From NCBI GenBank assembly GCA_022264855.1, contig JABYQU010000066.1, positions 104,579 through 168,578 of the forward strand: a DNA stretch of 64,000 nt, in the 5' to 3' direction. The notes below the pieces were generated by a model. The model was given only the letters and a program-made list of their open reading frames with translations. It was not told the origin of the DNA and ran no database searches. The translations under genes were made by a program, and so were the position numbers. The stretch is from Lenzites betulinus. Its lineage: Eukaryota; Basidiomycota; Agaricomycetes; Polyporales; Polyporaceae. Shown in pieces: positions 56,324 to 64,000 of the stretch. Within the stretch, counting starts at the first letter, position 1. Every line of letters starts with the position of its first letter.

Positions 56324-56927
56324 ATGGATCCTCTTCCTGACCTTGTCCGCGCTATAGACTCTCTCTGCGGCGAACTTGTCGACCCCGCCCTCTACCAGTT
56401 AGAGTCACAGGTTGCGACCATCGAGGCCGCCCCTTCTTCCGTGGACTCGCCGGATATCCGCCACTGGCACGTCCTTGCGACGCGTGTCCTGGTCGCCATA
56501 GTGCGTATGCTAGCTCCTACCCAGCGCGGTCATTGACCTGTAGTCGCAGGAAGCCTGTGTTGCGATGGGTTGCGACCAAGCTCTCGTGGATGCTGCGACC
56601 GCCCGCGCCCTCTCGGTCCTGCGATCGCAGGCTGCGTACCCCGACCTCAGCCCCTGGTTCCTGCGAGAGAGACTTTGGTACACAGCCGCTCAAGAATGCC
56701 TTACTCTCGAAGTGACTCGCGCCCAGCTACGTTTGTTGGTGTCACGGGCCGACGCGGCTCGTGGAGTGGCCAGTCGCGCGGGCGGAGCCGGGCATACATT
56801 GTCTTCTGCTCTTTCCAGCATCCGAGGGGCTTCGGCGCGCGCCTTGCGGGGAACTGAGCACGCGCTTACCGAATTAGGGGAGATGGAGGTCGTCGGCCTC
56901 GGTGCCGCGGGGGCGGGACTGGACTAG
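56324..56927 (+). CDS. Unrecognised gene B of the GCGAC-rich unit
   Basis: Two exons, 56324-56500 (59 codons, phase 0) and 56544-56927, encode 186 aa. The intron is 43 nt. The product begins MDPLPDLVRAIDSLCGELVD, continues LESQVATIEAAPSSVDSPDI and WHVLATRVLVAI, and after the splice reads SQEACVAMGCDQALVDAATA, LSVLRSQAAYPDLSPWFLRE and RGASARALRGTEHALTELGE. It is all-helical by appearance, with no known domain. Exon structure, length and the QVA-x-x-E segment at residues 29-34 parallel gene A, so I infer that the two are diverged paralogues. A TATA box lies about 55 bp upstream. Confidence 0.6.
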
Positions 56928-57362
56928 TCAGGGGAGGCGGGCCGCCCGAAACGGATGAGCAGGGAAGCCCGGCGCGGCCGCCGTTTGCCGTCTTCGGTGT
57001 ATTTCTGGCGCTCCAATCATAGCTCTGGCATTTGCGGCCCGTTGCGATCGGGACACGATCTGGTGGGAACGCGTCGCACGCCCCGCTGCACTCTGAATGC
57101 ACCCGCGTAGCGCCCGTTCGACTGGGTCGCGGCGCGTCAGCGCTAAGTCTCCGTACGCTGGAAACTTTGCTTCCGCGATGCTTCGGCGCTTGACATGCCG
57201 CGTGCTTGCGACCGCTAGCGCTCCTCGACCCTGCACTGCTACCGCTCACGAGAGAGGCGCTGCAACGGCTAAGTACCCGTCGCATCTGTCGCTGGACTTC
57301 GTGCTTTCCCCCCTCCTTCTTCTTCCTCTCTCCCCCCTCCTCTGCTTCGACCTTCTTCCCTC
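56928..57362. other. Intergenic between genes B and C
   Basis: This 435 bp has no gene. The last 60 bp before the gene C ATG is an almost pure pyrimidine tract (57305-57360), probably core promoter / 5' UTR. Confidence 0.4.
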
Positions 57363-57962
57363 ATGGCTGGCTCTTCCACCTCCGCGGCCCGTAAGGGTAA
57401 GAACCGCGCCGACCCCGCCCTCATGCGCGCCGACACGGTCACCAACTTGGAAGACCTCTTCCGGGCGGCCCCCGACGGCGTGGCCACTGCGGCCGACTAT
57501 GCGGACTTTGCGACCTCCGCGCTGGTATGGATGGTACGCCCTCCTTTTTGCGACTGCGACCGAGTCCTCCCACTGACCCCCTCCCCAGCGGCGTTTGCAG
57601 CGCTACGGCGGTGACGACGAGTTGATCGCCGCCTGGGGCGATCGCTTGTTCGAGGCCGTCGACGCGCAGCTCGACGGGTACATGGGTGAGGACAGTCCGT
57701 CCGAGGACCCCATGTATGTTGCCGCCCGCGAGCGAGCCGGCGCTGCTTTGGTCGCGCGACGCGCCGCAGAGGCCGAGGCCCGCGAGGCCGAGGAACAACG
57801 GGAGGTCGCGGCCCGCCGCAAGATTTGGGCCGACGCACGTGCCGCCGCCGCCGACTCCGACGAGGAGGACATCCCGCTCGCCGTCGCAGCGCCAGCCGCC
57901 GCCGCAGCCCCTAGGACCCGCGCCATGATGCGCGCCTCCAACGCCCCTCCACTCGCGACCAG

Positions 57963-58190
57963 GCCCCCGGCTGTGATGAAGACTGCGCCCACGACCAAGG
58001 CGGCGCCCGCGACCAAGGCGGCGCCTACGACCAAGGCGGCGCCTGCGGCCAAGGTTGCGCCTGCGACCAAGGTGGCGCCTGCGACCAAGGCAGCGCCTGC
58101 GACCAAGGCGGCGCCTGCGGCCAAGGTTGCGCCTGCGACCAAGGTGGCGCCTGCGACCAAGGCAGCGCCTGCGACCAAGGCGGCCGTCAC
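57963..58190 (+). repeat. In-frame minisatellite of 18 bp units with a 72 bp higher-order copy
   Basis: Units of the type GCGCCTGCGACCAAGGC(G) repeat about 12 times. A four-unit block of 72 bp is repeated back to back without change (about 58036-58107 and 58108-58179), showing recent unequal duplication. Confidence 0.8.
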
Positions 58191-58884
58191 CCTGAAGGTC
58201 ACCCCGGTCGCCAAGTCCGTGCCCCTGCCTGCTCCGGTGACGCCCACGAAGCCCGCGGTCGCAGCTGCGACCTCCTCCACGACTTCGCCCGCTTCCCCGG
58301 CTGGCCCGTCGCGTAAATGCGCCCGCGACGACGAGGACCTCGTCCTGGTCACGAAGCGACCACGGACCACTGAGGGCTTTGAGCCCGCGACTTATCCACC
58401 GGGCGCGCGCGTGCCCTCTGGCAAGGAGACGGTAAGTTCCCGTCCCTTATCCATCTGCGATCGCGCTAACTCCTTTTCTCCACAGTGCGTGCAGTGCCAG
58501 ACACTTGTGCGCCCCCGATGCGTCCTGCGTCGCGGGGTGCGCAAGTGCGACCGCTGCGTGTACTCCCAAAAGGGGTGCTACGCGCCGGGGCACATCGACT
58601 ACGGGGAGTGGTATGACAGTAACGGGTTCGACCGCGGTACGTCGCAAGTTGCGCGGCCTCCGAATTTCTTGCGATATTGACCTCTTTGCCTTGGCCTAGC
58701 GAACTCGCCTGTCGGACACATCTGGCGCGCGGTCCTCACCGCGAAAGGTCGTCCCTCCAACATTCCCGAATGCTGCCGGCTGCCCGAAGGTGTCACGGAG
58801 GAAGAGGCGACCGCACGGGAGCTCAACGCCCTCCTGGCCGCCGCTACTGCGGAGCGCGCGGCGACCGCCCCTGCGATCGCGCCC

Positions 58885-58985
58885 GCGCCTGCGACCACCG
58901 CGACGCCTGTGACCGCTGCGACGCCTGCGACTGCCGCGACGCCTGCGACCGCCGCGGCTCCTGCGACTGTCGCGACGCCTGCGCC
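58885..58985 (+). repeat. 15 bp in-frame repeat encoding ATPAT
   Basis: GCGACGCCTGCGACT-type units repeat about six times with minor changes in exon 4 of gene C. Confidence 0.7.
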
Positions 58986-59326
58986 CAAGGCCACGACCGC
59001 GACCTTCCTCCTTCGGCCCTTCCCTCCTCGTGTCGCTACGCCTCCGCCCGCTCCTCGTGCCCCGACACCTCCCTCTGCGATCGCGCCTGCCCGCGAAGAG
59101 GACATCACGCTGGCCCCCTCAAGCGCTGCTCAGGACGCGGAGCGCCTCCCGTCGGTTTTGGTGAGCCAGCTCTTCCCTCCGGTAGAGTACACCCGACTGA
59201 TCGTGACCTACCCCGGCCAGGAGGACCTTCTCCACATCCAGGCTCGGCCCCCGCGCACTTATGGGGCCTCGCGTACCATCGCGGGAGTGTCGAGCCCTTC
59301 GACTTCCCGGTCGCGCGCCCCGGACT

Positions 59327-59333
59327 CCGCCGC
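59327..59333. repeat. Left 7 bp target-site duplication
   Basis: CCGCCGC directly precedes the element and is found again at 62144-62150. The site is low-complexity, so the length is uncertain by a base. Confidence 0.6.
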
Positions 59334-62143
59334 CACCTGTGGCTTCCCCCATTGTATTACAATGGGCCCACGTACCTGCTAAAACCTGTGTGTATTCAGT
59401 GGTCACCTGGAGTTATTGTTAATCTGGCCCCCAGGTGTTGTACAAAGCCATTAATGGTTGTTAAACTGTACAGTGTTGTTATTGATTGTTAAATAGAGCG
59501 CATTTATACAATGGACCCTAGGATTGTCAAATGATGTTAATCATTGTTAAAAGCTGCTTTGGATGTTGTTAATGGTTGTAAAATGAGCCCTGAGATTGTT
59601 TAATATTGTTAAAGGCTGCTTGGGATGTTGTTAATGATTGTAAAATGAGTGCCTGCTTGTAGGTCCCTGTTTACCGCTTAATGGGCGCTTTTTTGGCTTC
59701 CTAATAGGGTAGGCATACCAAATGACCGCATTTGGGCGCTTTTTTGGCTTCCAAATGGGGCAGGGGCCTACTACCACCCCCTGGGGGCTCCCTTTTGGCC
59801 CCCCTGGGCGCATTATTGCCCCAGTTTGTGCCCTATGTATATGTGGTGATCATGATACATACTAGGGTGTTCTGTAGGGGCCAAAAACCGACCAAAAGCA
59901 GTCAAAAATGCGAACCCAGGGCAGGGGTCAGCAGGTCCTGGTAGGTGCATGCAGCATATAATTGGTTCCTCTGGGCCCATTACATTTATCAATATATCAT
60001 TTGAAAGCTATAGCTCAGAGCTTTCTGGGACAGCTATTTGCATAACCCACGATGCTGTATTGATGAAGATATGGCCTTTTGCATTTTCGCAAAAAGCAGC
60101 CATTTTGTTTTCCCAATAGCTCCTGATCCAGGGCACCTATAAATCCACCCAATACACCGTTGGATTTGTATTTAGCAGACCTTCAAAAAGAGCCTACTCT
60201 CAGGATATTCCATCCACATGTATTCTGCCCCTCCTCCTGCCTCCCTGCCAATAGATCGCCCTTCAGGGCCCTCAGTTCCTGATAGATTCCCTTGAAAGCC
60301 TTTGCAATGTGTACTGGCAATATATCCATACATATTTCTAGCTTGGCATGATTTAGAACAGCCTACCCCTTCCGTGCCCCCTTGCCGTACATTTGGTGCA
60401 CTTCTAGCTTGTTTGCTCCATAATATTATACCCTGTGTAGATATGGCCCTGCTCTCTTTTGCATGTTGTCTGTGTATACTATAGCTACCAATAAATATGC
60501 TCAAAAGTGTTATCGGACATCTGGATCTCTTATAGGCTCCTTATCAGTGGCCCACAGAGTAGCCCAATCTGTCGCATTTTGGGGGCATATTATTTAGATC
60601 AGACAGCGCACCTGTACTGGCATAGTGTTCAGGATTACGTTGCACTAAACATCATGAGATTTGGTGGAGAAGTGATGGAGGTATGGGCAGAATATCCCAA
60701 ATGGTGGTCTACATGCTCAAGCACAGCTTACAGCAGTGCATTCATGTATTCTTCACCAACTGCATCAAAGGGCTGTTCTGAGGTGTTCCTCCATACCTCC
60801 ATCACTTCTCCACCAAATCTCATGATGTTTGGTGCAATGTAATCCTGAACACTATGCCAGTACAGATGTGCAGTCTGATCTAAATAATATGCCCCCAAAA
60901 CGCGATAGATTGGGCTACACTGTGGGCTACTGATAAGGAGCCTATAAGAGATCCGGATGTCGGATAACACTTTTGAGCACATTTATTGGTAGCTATAGTA
61001 TACACAGACAACATGCAAAAGAGAGCAGGGCCATATCTACACAGGGTATAATATTATGGAGCAAACAAGCTAGAAGTGCACCAAATGTACGGCAAGGGGG
61101 CACGGAAGGGGTAGGCTGTTCTAAATCATGCCAAGCTAGAAATATGTATGGATATATTGCCAGTACACATTGCAAAGGCTTTCAAGGGAATCTATCAGGA
61201 ACTGAGGGCCCTGAAGGGCGATCTATTGGCAGGGAGGCAGGAGGAGGGGCAGAATACATGTGGATGGAATATCCTGAGAGTAGGCTCTTTTTGAAGGTCT
61301 GCTAAATACAAATCCAACGGTGTATTGGGTGGATTTATAGGTGCCCTGGATCAGGAGCTATTGGGAAAACAAAATGGCTGCTTTTTGCGAAAATGCAAAA
61401 GGCCATATCTTCATCAATACAGCATCGTGGGTTATGCAAATAGCTGTCCCAGAAAGCTCTGAGCTATAGCTTTCAAATGATATATTGATAAATGTAATGG
61501 GCCCAGAGGAACCAATTATATGCTGCATGCACCTACCAGGACCTGCTGACCCCTGCCCTGGGTTCGCATTTTTGACTGCTTTTGGTCGGTTTTTGGCCCC
61601 TACAGAACACCCTAGTATGTATCATGATCACCACATATACATAGGGCACAAACTGGGGCAATAATGCGCCCAGGGGGGCCAAAAGGGAGCCCCCAGGGGG
61701 TGGTAGTAGGCCCCTGCCCCATTTGGAAGCCAAAAAAGCGCCCAAATGCGGTCATTTGGTATGCCTACCCTATTAGGAAGCCAAAAAAGCGCCCATTAAG
61801 CGGTAAACAGGGACCTACAAGCAGGCACTCATTTTACAATCATTAACAACATCCCAAGCAGCCTTTAACAATATTAAACAATCTCAGGGCTCATTTTACA
61901 ACCATTAACAACATCCAAAGCAGCTTTTAACAATGATTAACATCATTTGACAATCCTAGGGTCCATTGTATAAATGCGCTCTATTTAACAATCAATAACA
62001 ACACTGTACAGTTTAACAACCATTAATGGCTTTGTACAACACCTGGGGGCCAGATTAACAATAACTCCAGGTGACCACTGAATACACACAGGTTTTAGCA
62101 GGTACGTGGGCCCATTGTAATACAATGGGGGAAACCACAAGTG
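59334..62143. mobile_element. 2.81 kb fold-back element with 1.35 kb inverted arms
   Basis: Positions 59334-60686 are the reverse complement of 60791-62143 with a constant coordinate sum (121477) at both the outer ends and the inner ends. The arms therefore have no net length difference. The loop 60687-60790 is 104 bp. Ends read CACYTGTGGYTTCCCCC, followed by the short palindrome CCCATTGTATTACAATGGG. Just inside the ends are many TTGTTAA motifs (59410-59640), possible transposase-binding repeats. The element is AT-rich compared with its flanks. It has no long ORF and is therefore non-autonomous. A 7 bp direct repeat CCGCCGC flanks it. The superfamily is not identified. Confidence 0.88.
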
Positions 62144-62453
62144 CCGCCGCCACCCGCTCTGCGATCGCACCGGTCGCGGGCCCTTCCCGTCTCGCGCCCG
62201 CGCTCGCCCGGCTGCGACGCAGACCGCCTCTCTCCTGCCGGCTGAGCCACCGCGCGACGAGGAGGGGACGACTTGGAAAACGTCCCGGGATGACTGAAGA
62301 CCGCCGTCTTCTCATCCTCGCCTACCGCCAGGAGCGCGCCTTCCTCCGGGCCCGCATATCTGCGCTGACCATCAGGTCGCCGACTTGCAGGAGCGCAAGA
62401 GGATATTGCTCGGCCTTGAGTGGAGCGCGGCGGACTTGGAGCCAGAGGACTAG
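62144..62453 (+). pseudogene. 3' remnant of gene C beyond the fold-back insertion
   Basis: Immediately after the right target-site copy the reading frame continues TRSAIAPVAGPSRLAPALA. It is in the same frame as the left part if one copy of the 7 bp repeat is ignored. Coding character then jumps between frames: PAEPPRDEEGTTWKTSRDD, then MTEDRRLLILAYRQERAFLR, then VADLQERKRILLGLEWSAAD ending EPED and TAG at 62451-62453. The frame changes without obvious introns suggest decay after the insertion. The last two segments look like a coiled-coil C-terminus. Confidence 0.6.
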
Positions 62454-62844
62454 ATTTGCGATCGCGGCCCCCCTTGGTAGTTTTCTTGGGACTCTTATGT
62501 ACCTAGTCGCGCGCCGCCGATATCGCAGGTAGGGGAGTACTTCGGACTTGTATATATATTCTTGCCCATGCACTTGCATTGCCGTCGCATGCGATCGTGG
62601 TCTCCGTCGCGGGGGTAGGCGCGCAGGCCTTGTAGATCCTAGGCCTCCTTGATGTACCTATAGCACGCTGCCCCGAGCTGTCGCAGGAGTCGTCGCAAGT
62701 GGGTCGTAATACACGTCGCTTCTCCCTTGTCCGTTCATGTCCTGAAAGAGTGTGAATGGAGAGGTCGCAAGTGCGACCGCTCTGAGAAACATAAATAGGG
62801 GTATAGAGTCGCCTTGCGACGGTGGTACGCTTGCGACCGCGACC
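62454..62844. other. Convergent gap between gene C and gypsy pol
   Basis: This 391 bp shares the GCGAC/GTCGC word bias. TGTATATATATTC lies near 62549 and CATAAATAGGGG near 62785. Neither an LTR nor a polypurine tract could be defined. Confidence 0.4.
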
Positions 62845-64000
62845 TCAGTCTGATTCGTCGCCTTCGCTGCCCCCTGGCCCTGCGAATACTGGCGGCTCGT
62901 CTAAAACTTCTGGTTCCGGGTCTTCTATACCGTCGTCCTCGGATGCGACTAGTTCGTGTAGCCTTTTGCCTGAGATGTCTGCGAACCCTTCAGGTAGGGG
63001 TATAGCCTTGCGAGCTAGGTACGGGATGACTCGAAAGGCTGCGACCGGTCGGTGGAGCACTGAGCCATCCAGTTCGCAGAGTACGTATGCGCCTCCGCGA
63101 TTGCGGGACACTACCACTAGCGGGCCCGTATACCGCGGTCGCATCTTGCGATTCAGTGACTTCTCGATCTGCGTGTGTCGCATGAGGACCAGGGCCCCGG
63201 GCTCGAAGTCGAAGTCGCGTATGGTCGCAGCGTGATCGCGCTCGAACTTCCGGGCGGCCTCCACTCTCGCTCGGTAGACCCTTGAGTGTAGCGTAGCCAG
63301 TTGCCCTTGCCGCTTTTGAAGTTCGATCGCGTGTCGCGTGATGAGGTCTTCGGTTGACAGGAGCTTTTCTGGCGCGGGCATGAGGTAGGTCGCCTCTGCG
63401 ATATCCATAGGGAGGATAGGGTGGCACCCTGTGACCGCGAAATAGGGCGAACAGCCCATACGTTTGCGGACCGTGATGCGATCCGCCCAGAATACGTAGG
63501 GTGCGACCTGCGACCACTTGGTCTGGTCACCGTCCGCCGCCTTGAATAGCAGCTGTCGCAGATCGAAATGCGACCTCTCGACGATCCCGTTGGCCTTGGA
63601 ATTGTACGCGCTGATACGAATATGGGGGAGGCCATATTTGCGCTGTAGTCTTCCGGCTGCACTGACGAAGGCCGACCCATTGTCCGTCACGATCTCCGAG
63701 GGTGCGCCCCATCGGCAGTACAAGTCTTGGAGGAGGAAGTCGGTGATGACCTTGTCCGTTTCTACTCGCAACATGCGCCATTCCGTCCATGCTGATACGG
63801 AGCATCGCGCTGCGACGATATTGCGGAACCCGCCGGACACCGGCATCTTCATGGTGTCCACGTACCATCGTACAAAGAGCGCGCCTGGTCGCGCGACCGT
63901 GGGTGGGATCAGGATCTTGCCGATGTGATCGCACCTGACACAGGTGACACGTCTTGATGTACCAGACACGTCCTCTCGTAGGGAGGGCCACCAGAAGCGT
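62845..64000 (-). mobile_element. Ty3/gypsy retrotransposon, integrase end of pol (partial at window edge)
   Basis: The frame encodes the integrase core with the DDE triad: D in WYVDTMKMP, D in IVTDNGSAFVS, and E in NGIVERSHFDLRQ. It is followed by the C-terminal GPY/F-type module (RPRYTGPLVVVSRNRGGAYV and CELDGSVLHRPVAAF) and an acidic tail ending GGSEGDESD. The upstream H2C2 zinc segment (WYIKTCHLCQ) lies in another frame between about 63907 and 63960. This indicates two compensating frameshifts, or sequence errors. RT and the 5' part lie beyond the window. The stop is TGA at 62845-62847. Confidence 0.88.

Larger units (their letters stand above)
57363..59333 (+). pseudogene. Gene C: repeat-rich protein with Zn2Cys6-like cysteine cluster, cut by the fold-back element
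   Basis: Exons are 57363-57533 (57 codons, phase 0), 57589-58431, 58486-58636 and 58700 to the insertion at 59333. The product begins MAGSSTSAARKGKNRADPAL, then RRLQRYGGDDELIAAWGDRL and an acidic helix. A tandem APATKA-type repeat (57960-58190) follows, and then a basic KRPRTTEG patch. Exon 3 carries C-x2-C-x7-C-x8-C-x2-C-x6-C (CVQCQ...RPRC...RKCDRC...KGC), close to the fungal Zn2Cys6 spacing. Exon 4 has GHIWRAVLTAKGRPSNIPEC, a second Ala/Thr/Pro repeat and LVSQLFPPVEYTRLIVTYPG. The frame continues on the far side of the insertion. It may bind DNA or nucleic acid; function unknown. Confidence 0.6.

Noticed and set aside
58909..59382. C-terminal residues of gene C after ...SAATC
   Set aside because: These residues are encoded by the fold-back element's terminal repeat, so they are not part of the original protein.
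60973..61305. Repeated 110-codon ORF present in both arms of the fold-back element
   Set aside because: It lies identically in both arms, has no recognisable domain, and is too short for a transposase. Treated as chance open frame.
62454..62844. Possible gypsy 3' LTR
   Set aside because: No polypurine tract, TG...CA boundary or second copy could be identified inside the window.
1..64000. CRISPR arrays, operons, Shine-Dalgarno sites
   Set aside because: The sequence is clearly eukaryotic; no regularly spaced short repeats of that type were seen.

Overview
This 64 kb window comes from a filamentous basidiomycete, most likely an Agaricomycete. The evidence is the intron-dense genes with GT-AG introns of about 50-65 nt, GC-rich coding sequence, short intergenic gaps, and the recognisable products. 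A Polyporales affiliation is a guess from general gene flavour only. Exon boundaries were worked out by hand from splice signals plus protein continuity. They are base-exact where exon coordinates are given and approximate elsewhere.

From 1 to about 35 kb the window is a compact housekeeping region with strands alternating gene by gene. In order: L-2-hydroxyglutarate dehydrogenase (partial), complex I subunit NDUFA12, proline iminopeptidase, HIS6, hydroxyacid-oxoacid transhydrogenase, a membrane-anchored aspartic protease, a PPR protein, folylpolyglutamate synthase, SLX4, importin-11/Kap120, POLD3/Cdc27, an ACT-domain protein, PEX2, cytosolic PheRS alpha, a ThrE/Prm10-type membrane protein and a GNAT acetyltransferase. 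The genes are functionally unrelated, and the arrangement is the usual convergent/divergent pairing.

From 35 to 50 kb genes are sparser. A small disordered-protein gene is followed by a 3.2 kb GC-rich stretch with no credible gene. Then come EMC10, a small conserved-looking single-exon gene, an NDFIP/Bsd2-type PY-motif membrane protein, an intron-containing tRNA-Asp, a TMEM184/DUF300 membrane protein with two micro-exons, and an F-box gene whose 3' end is disrupted.

From 50 to 64 kb the window is a repeat island. A Ty1/copia retrotransposon (minus strand) has its 3' LTR but no visible 5' LTR and one in-frame stop in reverse transcriptase. Next to it is a region strongly enriched in GCGAC/GTCGC words. 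It holds three unrecognised genes (A, B, C) with the same first-exon architecture and, convergent to them, the 3' end of a Ty3/gypsy pol gene with the same word bias. Gene C is split by a 2.81 kb fold-back element with inverted arms of about 1.35 kb around a 104 bp loop, flanked by a 7 bp direct repeat. The A/B/C plus gypsy unit and the fold-back element are the best candidates for something undescribed.
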